Translations under genes and position numbers: made by a program
Part shown: positions 33,101 to 44,001 of the stretch, piece after piece
Numbering within the stretch: the first letter of the stretch is position 1
Layout of the letters: every line of letters starts with the position of its first letter
The notes under the pieces: generated by a model
Told to the model about the DNA's origin: nothing
Databases searched by the model: none
What the model saw: the letters and a program-made list of their open reading frames with translations, nothing else
Assembly (NCBI GenBank): GCA_031002005.1
Contig: CM061918.1
Span: 65,506,531-65,570,530, forward strand
DNA length: 64,000 nucleotides
Reading direction: 5' to 3'
Origin: Vandiemenella viatica
Taxonomy: Eukaryota > Arthropoda > Insecta > Orthoptera > Morabidae

Positions 33101-36100
33101 AGTTGCAAAAGTAGATGGGATGAAGACAATAATTAAAAAATACTAAGAAAAGTATAATTAGGTGACTAGGGAAGCTGCCATCGAAGCATGCACTCCATTG
33201 CAAATTTAATTCAACTTGGATTTTTCTTACATTTGACTTATCAGGCAAACAAAATGTATCTTTCTGTTTTCTGCATAATCTTACCTATGACATGCTGGAT
33301 ATAACAGTTCTTCACATATTTTGATTTCTTTGTGATAGTAGTTACACTCATCTTTGGTACCTTTCCTAGTTTTATCTATTTTTTGCACCTTAGCTCAGGG
33401 TTAATAAATATTAACCAGTGCACATACTAGTATACTCATCTTATCTTGTCCATACCCCTGTTTTCCTTCAAATCCAAAATTCTGGGTTGGAAATTTGGCT
33501 TAAAAATATTTAATTAAGCTTCTTGATGTCTGAAATGTAAATCCAGTTCAGACTATTTTCTCATGGATGCACGTACATTTTTCGTGTTTGCTGCTATTAC
33601 TGGTATCATGTTGGGATAAGCCTCTTTGGGAACATAGTACAACTTTTTTTTAATTAAATTGCAATGGCACGCACGCTCTGGTGGCAATTTCCTTCAACAC
33701 CCATCTTCCCCTTTTCCTGCACCCACCTACATTTGCCCTCTACAAATTTTAACTTTAAATTCTTTCAACATTTTTGGTAAATTATTTATCATATCCCTTG
33801 GTAACTTATTCCAATCCCTGACAGCCTTACCTAAAAAAGAGAATGTTCCCACACCCTTGTGCCTGAAATCCAGTGCCAGCTTGAGGTCATGGTCATCTTT
33901 TCCCATCCATGCACTAATTTTCATAACTACACCAATATCTTTCCATGCCTCATCACCAATATATGCCTTATGCACTCCCATGACCCTCTTCACCTTCCTC
34001 CTATCCCACAATGAATCCCATTCCAGCTCTTTTATCATATCTGTTACTGATTCCATTCTGCAATAATTTCTAGAAACAAATCTAGCAGTTTTTTTGCACA
34101 CTCTCCAACTGATGTATTTGATATTTAAAATATGGGTCCCATACTAAACTACCATATTCGAGCAATGGCCTGACCAAAGTTTTGTAACCCAATTCCTTTA
34201 CTTCTCTCGCACATCCCCTCATCACTCTCTCCAACAAGTGCAGAATTTTGAAACCTTTTCCCACCACCTGTCCAATGTGTCCTGCCCAGTTAAGTTTGTT
34301 AACAATGTAATGCCAAGATATTTACATTTCAAGTACTCAGCAATAAATTATTCCCCCCCTTATAATCATAATTAACCTTTTGTTTTTATTTGTGTATCTA
34401 ATAAATTGACTCTTCTTTGCATTTATCTTCATCCCACTCCTTATTGTGGTATGGAATAATATTTTGGGGCAATTTTACCCATGTAGAGACAAAGTGTTCG
34501 CCCAAAAGCGAGTAATAAGAATTATGTGTGGGGTTAGCAATAGAACTTCATGTAGAGAGCTGTTCAAGAAGTTGGGGATTTTAACATTGGCGGCTGAGTA
34601 TATATACACATTTATGTCCTTTGTTATCACAAATTATACTTTGTTTCAAACAAATAGTAAAATACACAATTATGGCACTAGTGGGAAAAATTATTTTCAC
34701 AAGGATTACAAGTCATTTGTTCGAAAAGGGGTCCGATATTCAGTGATACATATCTTCGATTTGCTCCCAACACATATTAAATGTCTAGCAGATGATAAGA
34801 ATAAATTCAGGAAAGAATTTTTAATTGACAACTCCTTCTACTCTGTTGAAGAATTTATTTCTAAGGTATCTACTAAATAACTGCCAGTAGCTTGTGTAAA
34901 TGTAGTTTACATAATTAATTTACCATGTATGCTATGACTGTACATCTCCTGGTGTATGTATTATTTTGCTATGTAATTTATTACTGTACCATGTATGGTA
35001 TGACTGTACATCTTCTGGTGTATGTATTATTTTGTTATGAAATTGTTTAATGTACCATGTGAGCTATGACTGTACATCTACTGGTTTATGTATTATTTTG
35101 TTATGCAATTGTTTATCAGTAAATTGACAACTTTCCACATCCCACAGAGCCAGTCTCTTATATTGGCATCAATGGGAAATGAATGTATTGTATTGTATTC
35201 AAAGAGTATTCTGCAGCAAATTATGACATCAACAGTGGCTGCCACCCAATGCATACTCATATCTGAGCACAAGGACAGTTCTGGCAACAACTGACCTTCT
35301 GTATGTATGAGTGTGCATCGGGAGGCAGGCAAAGTTGGTTTTTTTAATATGTTGCATAATACTCTTTGATATGCTACGTCACCTACTGAAGACAGCGAAT
35401 GAAGCTGTTGAATCATTGTGCATTGCAGAATTTATCTGGCTGAACACCCGTTAAATCTATGTAGAAGCGGCATACTCTATTTATTTATTGATGTTTTGGT
35501 TTTTCTGACTTAACCATCAGCAGGGGTATGATTACCTGTTGCAAGTTAAAAATGTTTTTTAATCCTGTGTTTCACGTTTATCATCATCTGGTGTTATGAC
35601 TAGTGACTAATCCCTGCCTAATATCTTTAAAGAAGAACTGAAACACAAGTATGTGTATATTTTCCTTTTACACTATGATTTAAGAGTGTAGTCCCAGTTT
35701 GGGAACAGAAAGTAACAACTTGGGGTAATTCTGCTACTGCAATTATATTTACTCTGCGCATTTCATTCCTCACATCTATCTTAACAATGTTACAAAATTT
35801 GCTTTTTAGCATTTATTTCACTTTACTAGTCAGTGCTTTTGTCCACAAAAACTGAGTTTTTTTCAATCTATTGCAGCTTCTCGTAAAAGAATAAATGAAG
35901 AATACAGAAAGAATAAGCATGTTAGTGATAAATCATCAATAGAACAGGTATGTGTTGAGACTTTGTCAAATAGAATGTATAATTATGTGGTTCTCTTAAT
36001 ACCTAGTTGACTAGTTATTGTTTCAAATTTAAATTTAAAGAATTTAAGATGACGTAATTTTGTATTCAGTTTAAACTTATGTTTAATTAGCATTAAATAA

Positions 36101-37139
36101 GGGATGATAAATGTGAATAGCAGTTGCAATTGAATGGATTTCCCATCAGGAAATGGAAATCAGAATTAAGCTATTAAATGTTTCCTCTAGAGATTAAAAC
36201 AATAGTACCTGAAATCAGAACAAAAGTTCCATCTCTACATATTTTTTCTCTTGTTTACAGTTTATCTTTCATTTCTTGCCCTTCATGTAATCTATACTGG
36301 CATTTAACTTTATCAGATTACATCCATAACCCACCATCTTCATCTCCTTGAAGGGTGAATTTTCTGTGCCACCTTCAGATTTACATTCCAGAAAAGTCAC
36401 ACAATGCAAATAAAACATATAATACGTTGAATGTTTTTATCTATAACATTGAGTTTATCTTCATTTTTGGATATAAGCCAGAGTTTATGACAGTATAGTG
36501 TAGGGTACATTGATCAAAAGAAATACATTTCTTAATGATTGCAGAATGCTTTAAATGTTTCAAATCTTGTAAATTTCTATTCAATTAATTGTACTATCTA
36601 ACGATAATCTGTTGAGTAGTTGAAAACTCTAGTCTTCACTCTGTTTTTAAACTGTATATGGATGTCAAAGGTAAATCCCAATAAATAAATCATACCATCT
36701 GTAGGACTATATCATGACATGTAGAGCTAATTTCGACTAGCAGTGATTTAGTGTACGACAGGTTCATGACTGCTGTTACCTTTCGTGTTGTAAATTATTA
36801 TATATAAATCTCTTTTGTTTATCACAATTTTTTTCTTTCAGATGACTTATTTTCCTACATATATTAAAAAGTGATGCTTGTTTCACAGCTTATTAAATTA
36901 TCCTATGATGTTGCAAATGAACTGAAGACAACAGTCCTCCAGGCTAAGAAAGTAAAAGATGATACTTATGGTATGACCTCTTTGTCTTATTATAGAAAAA
37001 TTTAATTGCAGTATTACAACTGTTTTGAGTGATTTGGTATTATCTTTTTTTTGCAGTAGTGAGGATTACTCCAGAAACTCACAAATTGGACAACATACCT
37101 AAAGTCCCACTTCGTAAATGCCGGCCTCCTAAAACTTAA
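27105..37139 (+). CDS. LYRM7: LYRM7 / Mzm1, complex III Rieske-protein chaperone
   Basis: Five exons (27105-27125, 31656-31728, 35877-35947, 36889-36970, 37057-37139) join in frame to 109 residues plus stop; vertebrate LYRM7 has 104. The start MYSLRKE is followed by VLKSFKNIHKARKYVF, matching the conserved VLxxFKxLHRTRQxVF opening of LYRM7. ASRKRINEEYRKNKH matches the AARxKINEEFKxNK helix. The C-terminus ITPETHKLDN..P matches the family tail. Known role: a mitochondrial-matrix LYR protein that stabilises the Rieske iron-sulfur protein (UQCRFS1) before it enters respiratory complex III. The LYR tripeptide is replaced here by IHK, as LHR replaces it in vertebrates. Introns are 4.5 kb, 4.1 kb, 0.94 kb and 86 bp. 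The first two are full of LINEs and hAT MITEs. AATAAA signals lie at 37477-37482 and 37492-37497. Confidence 0.92.
27935..28195 (-). repeat. Tandem repeat in the LINE A 3' UTR
   Basis: Four imperfect units of about 60-70 bp, each with ACACCA-AGATGTACAGTCATAG and an AAATAATACATA-type spacer. The equivalent array in the second copy (about 34915-35110) has three units. Confidence 0.85.
28215..29126 (-). CDS. LINE family A reverse transcriptase, C-terminal half (5'-truncated)
   Basis: 303 open codons beginning inside RT motif B' (LGPLLFLIYINDLP). They continue through the catalytic FADDTN box, the thumb motif VKFLGLYIDHNLSW and a C-terminal segment SYGIIFWGNSTHRDKVFRAQ. No start codon belongs to it, because the endonuclease and RT N-terminus are truncated at about 29128. 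The open frame suggests recent insertion. It has no expected function alone. Confidence 0.88.
   Translation of the reverse strand: MGPLLFLIYINDLPCVSSKNSKFVQFADDTNIGIKNTPDLSTEYISNYVFEMINKWFTANGLSLNFDKTQYMQFSTSHRLTPDIDIKFAGQSIQEVDSVKFLGLYIDHNLSWKVHVSDLLKRLGAATFAIRTISALGDLRMRQLVYSAYFHSLLSYGIIFWGNSTHRDKVFRAQKGVIRIMCGVSNRTSCRELFKKLGILTLASEYIYTLMSFVVTNYTLFETNSKIHNYGTRSKNDLHKTYKSLSSVQKGVRYSGIDIFNMLPTHVKCLVDDKNKFRKKLKEFLIDHSFYSVEEFISKVSKK
29370..29525 (+). mobile_element. SINE (second family), 5'-truncated, with poly(A)
   Basis: AAATCACCCCAGGCGAATTA, CCGAATTCCTTCCCGTTCC and CCTCTAATGACGTCTACAAG, ending in CATAAACA(n). In LYRM7 intron 1. Confidence 0.75.
30205..30364 (+). repeat. Three tandem copies of a 53-54-bp unit
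   Basis: Units start at about 30205, 30259 and 30312, each reading C-A-TGTAGG-GAGTGG...TTCCCCTTCGATTTAG...GGCTTTCTT. In LYRM7 intron 1. Confidence 0.85.
30854..31233. mobile_element. hAT-type MITE (copy 1) in LYRM7 intron 1
   Basis: Same family as 57728-58003: begins CAGTGACGTAGCTAGG, ends AGCTACGCCCCTG, with a GGGCCC-rich interior. It is about 100 bp longer because of extra repeats of the GGGGCCC type. No matching 8-bp duplication is visible, so the flanks have changed or an end is slightly trimmed. Confidence 0.8.
31656..31728 (+). CDS. LYRM7: LYRM7 coding exon 2
   Basis: 73 nt, acceptor TTATAG, donor G|GTGAGT, phase 1 out. It encodes VLKSFKNIHKARKYVFKDDD then VALE, the first LYR-family helix. 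Confidence 0.92.
32125..33225 (+). mobile_element. LINE family B, copy c, with hAT MITE inside
   Basis: Plus-strand RT relic: SKYLGITFDNKLNCAGHIGQ-type sequence, LGYKTLVRPLLKYGVLV-type sequence, then RRAARFVCGNYCKIHLVTDI and IKELDWESLNDRRM. It ends at a CATTGCAAATTTAATTC tail. Frameshifts are present. A hAT MITE (32244-32510) interrupts the upstream part. Confidence 0.82.
32244..32510. mobile_element. Second hAT MITE family, copy 1
   Basis: Starts CAGGGCCGCCATAAGCGGGC, ends GCTAGCGGCGGGCCTG, with exact 8-bp flanks TTAGGTGC (32236-32243, 32511-32518). GC-rich and non-coding. Inserted into a LINE relic (32125-33225), whose reading resumes after the second TTAGGTGC. Confidence 0.9.
33647..34443 (-). 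mobile_element. LINE family B, copy d
   Basis: Minus-strand copy with 3' end at TTTAATTAAATTGCAATGGC (33650 region). Coding remnants include LGYKTLVRPLLEYGSLVWDP, TARFVSRNYCRMESVTDMIK, ELEWDSLWDRRK and GKAVRDWNKLPRDM. It meets LINE A at 34443. Two or three frameshifts. Confidence 0.85.
34444..35201 (+). mobile_element. LINE family A, copy 2 (LYRM7 intron 2)
   Basis: Plus-strand copy of the same family as 27828-29128. It starts at the WGNxTHRDKVF region and keeps the C-terminal coding part (e.g. IRIMCGVSNRTSCRELFKKL) to 34880. Then come three 3' UTR tandem units instead of four and a TGTAT-repeat tail. It abuts a family B copy at about 34443. Confidence 0.87.
35877..35947 (+). CDS. LYRM7: LYRM7 coding exon 3
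   Basis: 71 nt, acceptor TTGCAG, donor CAG|GTATGT, phase 0 out. It encodes ASRKRINEEYRKNKHVSDKS then SIEQ, the second helix. Confidence 0.92.
36889..36970 (+). CDS. LYRM7: LYRM7 coding exon 4
   Basis: 82 nt, acceptor TTCACAG, donor G|GTATGA, phase 1 out. It encodes LIKLSYDVANELKTTVLQAK then KVKDDTY, the third helix. Confidence 0.92.
37057..37139 (+). CDS. LYRM7: LYRM7 last coding exon
   Basis: 83 nt after a short 86-bp intron with a strong polypyrimidine acceptor (TTTTTTTTGCAG). It encodes VVRITPETHKLDNIPKVPLR then KCRPPKT and a TAA stop. Confidence 0.92.
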
Positions 37140-38185
37140 CACTACTCTTCCTTAATATGAACATCCTTCAGATTTCATTGGATTTTTTTATCTTTAGAAG
37201 GTGTACATATCTCACATAAGTTGTTTAGTATTATTAGATAATGGCATAGCATAAAGAAATATATTTATATGTAATGTACCGATAGTAAAATTTTTGTACT
37301 ATGTAGAACTCTAGTGATAAGTACTACAGGAATTTGGTGACATGGTTGCATTGTTCAAAGCATTTCCAATATAACAACCACAAAAAACTAATTTCATTTG
37401 GTGCTACCCTCCATTTGCCATTGCATCTGGTTATATGGTATACAGTGATTGAGACCAGAAATGATACCTGTGTTAAAATAAATTTTATTATAATAAAAAA
37501 TATTGGCTTTATTTTTTCTTGGTGATCAAGGATGAACTGTAAATCCATAAAAGTGCCCCTTCGTTTTTTTGTATTTGACTGTGTACAATATATGTTCTTA
37601 AATTACATGTTGCAGTTAACTACTTAGTTTTGTAAATAGTGAGTGATGTAAATAGTAAATTAATCGTATGTTGGCAATAATTATTCAGAGCACACATAAA
37701 TGAATTCTTCGTTATTTTTACTGGCAGATAGACATGTCCAGAATAAAGCAGAAAAACATATCACCAATTTGTTTCTCGTGCTATAACCTTAACATGATCT
37801 TTCCACTCTGGATTCCGAGTTTTCACGAAAACTATTGCAGTATTCAGCATACTGTGGCTTATATCAGTATATTACTTTAATTCTGTGCTCGTTTCCCTTT
37901 TATAGCAAAATAATTTAAAACTGTAGTAATAATTAGCATCATTAACGCAGTTTAAACTGTTGTCACAGCTTCGTCTTAATGCAATCTCTTTCCAATTGAT
38001 CTCTTTGTGAAATGGCATTATACGAAACAGCGCAGGCGTAGTGGGGTCTCTTCGTTTCTGCGAGTGTACTTCGGAGACAAAGGTTTTGTCATGTTTCGTG
38101 TGGCAGACGGAAATAGTTTAAGCGGATGGAAGTGATTTAATTGTGATTTTAAGTGTGCGTGTGTGAACTAAATACGCATGGAACT
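37140..38185 (+). other. LYRM7 3' UTR, intergenic space and promoter of the next gene
   Basis: After the LYRM7 stop comes AT-rich UTR with two poly(A) signals near 37477-37497. The rest is unique-looking AT-rich DNA until the GC-richer patch before 38186. No TE was recognised. Confidence 0.45.
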
Positions 38186-38246
38186 ATGTTCAGTGAGTGT
38201 GGATACGTAGTTTTCATCCTCTTGCTGGCTCCGTACATCGAAAGTG
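38186..38246 (+). CDS. First exon of an unidentified secreted or membrane protein (signal peptide)
   Basis: The ATG opens 20 codons: a short polar start (MFSECGY), a hydrophobic core (VVFILLLAP), then YIES and one base of the next codon before a consensus donor G|GTAAGT. This is a classical signal-peptide exon with a phase 1 intron, common in extracellular and receptor genes. Upstream, 38015-38130 is relatively GC-rich and fits a promoter and 5' UTR. A 15-codon uORF lies at 38091-38135. A second uORF at 38178-38210 overlaps the main start, which suggests weak or controlled translation. It lies about 1 kb past the LYRM7 stop on the same strand. No later exon could be linked with confidence, so the protein family is unknown. 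Confidence 0.6.
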
Positions 38247-39924
38247 GTAAGTTAAATCCACCTGACAACAAACGAATGTCCTGATACTTCACCCTGCCCT
38301 TCCGCTTCGCGAGAGAAGGGAAATCCTGCCTTTTCAGTTTGGCCCTTCAAGAAAAAAATTTCAAAACATTTTTAAAGAACGGATGAATGGTTTTACGATG
38401 ATTCCTATCGTTTATGTATATCTTCTCTGTCATGGAAAGAAAATATTTACATATCAGCTGATTTGTTTATGACGGCACACCCTTGAAAATCGCTCATTGG
38501 AAATCGAAATTACGATAGTAATGATGATATAGAGAAACCAGACTGAGCTGGATATGGCAAAAAAACTAAATTTTTTAAAAATGAATGTTTTCGCACTAGA
38601 CGTGAAGCATATACCGATTTGTTTACTTCAGGCTAGTAATCTACAATCATGATTCTGTGTTATTACGAAGGTAAAATACGAATGATACCGATTTTCCCAC
38701 ATATTTTGATGTCAGTACGTCTTTTCATTACTTACGTTAACACTGATTTATGACTGAATTTCTTCCTTAAGTGAAATGTAGCGTATTTTCATGTAGTATG
38801 TATCATCGAATATTTGATTTGAGATTAATTCTTTGTTTTGAATTAATATCTCAGTTTATAGTACTGCTTCGTGCCAGTATGTTTACAGAAGAATTCTTAT
38901 TGAAATTGATACACTGTTTCTGAGTGAAATAGAATTGGCACGATTTTGTATGATCTTCCAGTTTAACACACCTTGGTAACTTCATTTACTATATGGCATT
39001 CTCAATAGTTTGACGCCAAAAAGAAAGTAGTACAGCTTACTAATACATAAATAGTATCTAATTTGCATTTTTATTACACCCCAGTGCTGGAATATTATTA
39101 TTATAATTTAATATAGGATTACCCCAACTCAAGGTAGATGCATAATAGGTTAGCAATACTCATTTTTGATCAATGTGTGCTGAAATACAACCAGTCAAAA
39201 ATAATACAGCTGTAGTTATTTGAGTGAATTTGGGTATGATCCCTTGTCAAGACAATTGATGAATCATTTTCCAGTATCACTCCATTCAAATATGCATGGA
39301 ATTTCTGCTTGGGGAACACACCATATATCATTCCTTAGTTGTGAAATAATCCAGTCAAATTATCAAGTCTGACAGACTATGACATTGAAAAATATGAAGT
39401 TGATTTGTGTAGATTGCAATACCAATACAACAAACTGATCATAGTATAGATATTATAAACAATTTGGATAGAAAACGGTTATTGTTCTAATAAGTTCACA
39501 GAATAATCCAGTAGTTTAGTAATTTTTAGCTCTCGTATTTCAGGCTGCATTTCAACCTAACCACATTTTTTTAAAAAATATGTATAAATACTAATACTTT
39601 TTGAGGTGGAAAGCAGTTGTCAGAATTCTGATTGTGGGTAGGCCTGATTTGAGAACTAAGTGGCCAACTTTGGCTTTCAGTTTCCTGACACTTTATCTTC
39701 TATTAATACATAAGAAAATATCTGATGTTCGAGAATTTTTCACTGTGAAAACTTATTGTTTCTGAATCTTTGATCCTGTAACAAAACTCTGGTGTTTTTT
39801 TTTTTTTTCTTATACAAGTGGTGAAGGATTAGTTGGTGGCCAACATAAATAGGTACCAGGAAAGTAGCTCATTCAATTATTTATTTATTTTTATCACATA
39901 CTTATATTTTACTATACTTTGTGG

Positions 39925-40155
39925 GTAAGCGATAACTAGCTGGCTTCGTATTCAGGAGAACTTGGTTTCAAATACCCTTCCGGCCATCAGTTTTCCATGG
40001 TTTCCTGAAATCGCTCCAGGTGATTGCTGGTATGGTTTCCTCAAAAGGCCTTGGCAGAATTCCTTTCTTTGTTCCATGCCTACAGTAGGCCTACTTTCCT
40101 ACCTCTAATGACCTCAACGTTGACAAGGTGCAAAGCCATAAGGAAGAAAAACTTA
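39925..40155 (+). mobile_element. Second SINE family (most complete copy)
   Basis: The tRNA-like head CTAGCTGGCTTCGTATTCAG...GGTTTCAAATACC is followed by the body CATGGTTTCCTGAAATCGCT, CCAGGTGATTGCTGG, ATGGTTTCCTCAAAAGGCC and CCTCTAATGACCTCAACG, ending in CATAAGGAAG. The body resembles widespread arthropod tRNA-SINEs. Confidence 0.8.
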
Positions 40156-40528
40156 CATTTACTCAAGTAATTCTTATAAAGCTACTAGGAGCAAGAAACA
40201 TTTACTGATTTTAAAGTTACGTGAATAATCGCCTTGATAAGACTATAGTATCTGTAGAACTAAGACCAGCAGCACAGATGTCCTCGGACACAATTTGTTA
40301 ATAATCAGATTTTTGTTTAAATGCTGTAGCTAGGTTGTATGTGGCTTGAACATAGTGTAATTATCTGAGTCGTTGCTATGTAAAAAATTATCCCCAAAGA
40401 TACTAGTAACTATATGCAATGTAATCTAGTTTTATTCTACTTGAAGCTTTAAGCTGTAAAGGCCCCCATGTTTTGTTACTAGTTTCACTACCATTTAGTT
40501 GGAAGTACACAAATTATTTTCAGGTCTA

Positions 40529-40791
40529 CTGGAGATCGCGATTCTACTACAACAACATGCAGTAATATTGTTGGAATACTGGTTTAGTCAGTTGCAAGAC
40601 TTATTATTTTTAAGCAGTAATTCCGTTGGAATACAGCCTGGACCATTATTTTTAAGCAGAAATTAGGTTGTAATACAACCTGGACCAGCATGAAACCGTA
40701 AAATGTATTTTGGAAAGAATTTCTAGTGGAGTCTTGCATTTGACCACTGCAGTACTATGGCGCCAATTCCTGGCGGAATCACGATCTCCAG
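40529..40791. mobile_element. Tc1/mariner-type MITE with TA duplication
   Basis: CTGGAGATCGCGATTC at the left matches GAATCACGATCTCCAG at the right as an inverted repeat, each flanked by TA (40527-40528, 40792-40793). Inside is a direct duplication of about 42 bp beginning TTATTTTTAAGCAG. Non-coding, 263 bp. Confidence 0.75.
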
Positions 40792-41649
40792 TACTCTCTT
40801 ATTTTCTTTATAGTTTCATAATTCTTAATAGACATTCTATTTGCTCCATTTCCTTATATGTGGCTTAACAAGCTATTATGTTAATCGTCAGGGTTAGTAA
40901 AAGTACTGTGCCCAATCTCATTCCTTGCATGTTATGACTTCAGCATCCAGTAATACTTGAAACATGAAAAAAGTGGAATTGTTTTTTGCACAGCAACATG
41001 TATACCCTGCCATAATAAGGTGCCACATGGCATATGTTGTCATAGTTAAAAATAAACTGTAAACAAAGCCTTATTCAAATTTCCACTAATCAATTGAGCA
41101 TTATTGTTCCAATATTTTATATTTAGGTACTGTGGCTTTTTGTGTTATCCATTTTTTTCTTAATTGGAAAAACTAATTTGTTTTATCATATCAGTACAAT
41201 GTAAATTTTTCTTGTGATCCAGGGAGCAAATATTCTTAACTCTTATTTGCATTTCAACAATGCTGCAAGAGAATTAGTAGCGGTACAGGTAATGCTGTGT
41301 AAGTAATGTTTTCCCCTGCAAGGTAATTTCCAAAGTGGAGTTACTAAATTTTTGTCTTGTTTCTAATGATTATCATGTTCTCCAGTAATACAGTAATCCC
41401 TCTGAGGAATCAGAAATCATAATTCTCTTCTGTCCTTGACTAGTATCGTTTAATCTGAACTGCCGTGGTAAATTGTAAAAATATTTCTTTTGAGGTTCAC
41501 AATACCAGCAGTTTAAATGATGACGTTGTAAGTTTTAAATCTGTGTTATTTTACTCACATGAAATTACTTAAAAATCGCGTGTAACATTGTACTACTGAG
41601 ATTATACTATGATCCTTGCATCAATAATTTTTATTTTACCATAGCCAAA

Positions 41650-41725
41650 CCTATTGACCCAGGTTTGGTGGCTGCTCATGAGAGAGTTATTCTCGTCCAT
41701 GGCAGCTTTCTTGGAAAGTTGAACT
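41650..41725 (+). other. Possible exon or TE fragment next to the MITE
   Basis: After a plausible acceptor (TTATTTTACCATAG, 41649) a frame in phase with the signal-peptide exon at 38186 reads KPIDPGLVAAHERVILVHG and then SFLGKLN. The frame reaches a stop once the MITE is removed. No donor was identified and the peptide is not recognised. Confidence 0.2.
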
Positions 41726-42039
41726 GGGTAATATCAAGATGGGGATATTCGCGTAGTAAACACACAGATCACGTGGTATATATGACATCATTGTGACGTA
41801 CTCAGTCTGCACGTACCAACACAGTAATAACTATAGATATGATCTGAAAATTGGATATCTGCAATATCGTGCGTGTTATGGTCCAGGCTGCATTACGACT
41901 GAAACGCATATTTATAAAATATGATTTCGTCAATCATCATTTGAGTTTATGTTGTAATGGACCATACGTCACTATGATGCCATATACACCACGTAATCTG
42001 TGTGTTTACTACACGAATATCCCCATCTTGATATTACCC
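41726..42039. mobile_element. Foldback hAT MITE with about 70-bp inverted repeats
   Basis: GGGTAATATCAAGATGGGGA at the left end pairs with TCCCCATCTTGATATTACCC at the right, and complementarity continues for about 70 bp with few mismatches. Exact 8-bp duplication GTTGAACT at 41718-41725 and 42040-42047. No coding capacity. Confidence 0.9.
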
Positions 42040-42529
42040 GTTGAACTAAGATGTTTTCCTCTTGCCTTATCTGCTGATGGAAGTATATGTACATGGAGGA
42101 TTCTGAAATTCAGTGTAGTTTGTTGTTGCATTGTGAATGAATGACAGTTGAAAAAAGAAAGAGGGTGTATCTCAGTGCTGGTCCATTTCGTTATATTATT
42201 CCAAAACACCATTGGATTAATTGCCATTTACAGTGTTTTATGCCCTCACTCCATAGCACTGCAGACACTGGTGATTATGAATTGTGTGCCTTCACCTCTC
42301 TTACCATGCCATCCAAGTTCTGATACTGAAAATTTCTTCCACCACTAGGACTCAAGCCAGATAACCAGGTGCCAGACACCATTATGGTTCCACAACCAAT
42401 GGGATGAGATAGATCAATAATATTCACATATAAATAATGCCTTGTTTGCAGTGAATTTTCATCAGTAAGTTTTCTGCTAAGTTGAATGACAATATTATCT
42501 TTTGTCTGAAACATCTGGCATTGCTAACT

Positions 42530-42645
42530 CTCTTTTGGGTTAGTGATAGAGATGTCTGACTGGGGATTGAGAGGTCACGAGTTCAAATCCCATCCTTGGC
42601 CATAATTTTGGCGGTCCTTTAAATTCAATCTCTTTTTTGTAAGCG
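42530..42645 (+). mobile_element. tRNA-like SINE head
   Basis: TTAGTGATAGAGATGTCTGA (A box) and GAGTTCAAATCCC (B box) are spaced as in a tRNA, but the acceptor stem does not pair and a T-rich tail follows. A SINE fragment rather than a tRNA gene. Confidence 0.5.
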
Positions 42646-44001
42646 TAACTTTTTTCTTGTGCAGTTCATTAGAATGTTTGATAGTCCATATTACAGATCC
42701 CCTTTACCCTGGCAGATTGTTGGTTTTACAAAAGCCACAGCAGAGATGGATTGTGTGACAAATCACAATTCTACTTGTTTAGTTTCCTGAGAAGAAAATG
42801 TTAAATCAGAATTGTCAGTTAGCAGCATTTACCAAGATAAAACTTTGAAAATAAGTCCAAAAATCTTAGTTATTCCTATTATATATGGTCTCTAAGGAAA
42901 TTGAAACAAGGGACCTGTTCAGTTACAAGTTTGAATCTTACTGGCCACTTTCCTGAAAAGCTTTTTTATGAGGCAGTACAGTTGTCTGACACTCACCACT
43001 TGTTAGGATCACAGGCTTGTCTACATAAAATGGGCCCCTTACAAATTTTTTCACATCATCTGCAATATTAAAATACCTATGTTGTCATTTTCATTGCCTT
43101 ATAGCTTGTTCTAAATTAAGTAAATTTGGAAACAAACTATAAATTTGCCTCTACTAAGATTATCAGTGTGATTAAACTTTTGCTTCCTGACTTCATTCAC
43201 ATACAATTCTGATTATATCTGTCAAATTCTAGATTTCCACGACTTTCAACAGCTTGTCTATCAATTGTATGATTTATTATTAGGGCCCGGATTTTTCAAA
43301 AAAGCATATGCGCATATGCAAATGCATATTTTGAGGGTTAGTGCATATTTTATGGATATGTGCATATTTTAGCTTTTATTTCATCTCATAACTGAATATC
43401 CGATACTTCTGAAGAAACTGTAAAGCCTAATGTACCTGTATGTTGGACATCCTTGGCAACCGCAACAAGTAAGTTAAATTCTTGGAGTAAACAGGATTTT
43501 TTTGTACTGGCATTCACATGTAGAGAATTTTCTACCTTATCCAAACTCACACAGTGACATGTTTGGAGGTGCTGCAAATGGAAAATTTGTGTGGCGGCGA
43601 CCTTCTCTACTGCCCTGAGCGGTAACATTCACGGGAAGGGCGGGTGGGGTCGGCAAAATCAAAGAATAGCTCTATTCTCCCTCAGGCGGCAAATTCTTGT
43701 TTGAGGAGACGACAGTCACAAGTATTTACCCCCACTTGGAATATTCGTTATCTACCAGTGTGTTTATTCGTGCGACAACTACCGGGAAGGCCAGCGGTTT
43801 TCTTTAATCTTTTCGGGAATATTCCCCTAATTGCGGTACGAGCCAGTTTTCCTGAGAACAGATTCCTGGCTTCCAGACCTGAGGGATTCGTACTTTTAAA
43901 GGGACGTGTACATTCCTTTCCAAAAACAGTAGCCTCTCAAAGTTTGTGTTGACAGGAGTGTTCGTGTGCTAAGATTAAGTTTCTTTAATCTGACTCCAAA
44001 A

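Noticed and set aside
43644..43952. 102-codon frame before the hAT transposase
   Set aside because: Lies in the 5' part of the transposon, in a different frame, and resembles no transposase segment; probably 5' UTR.
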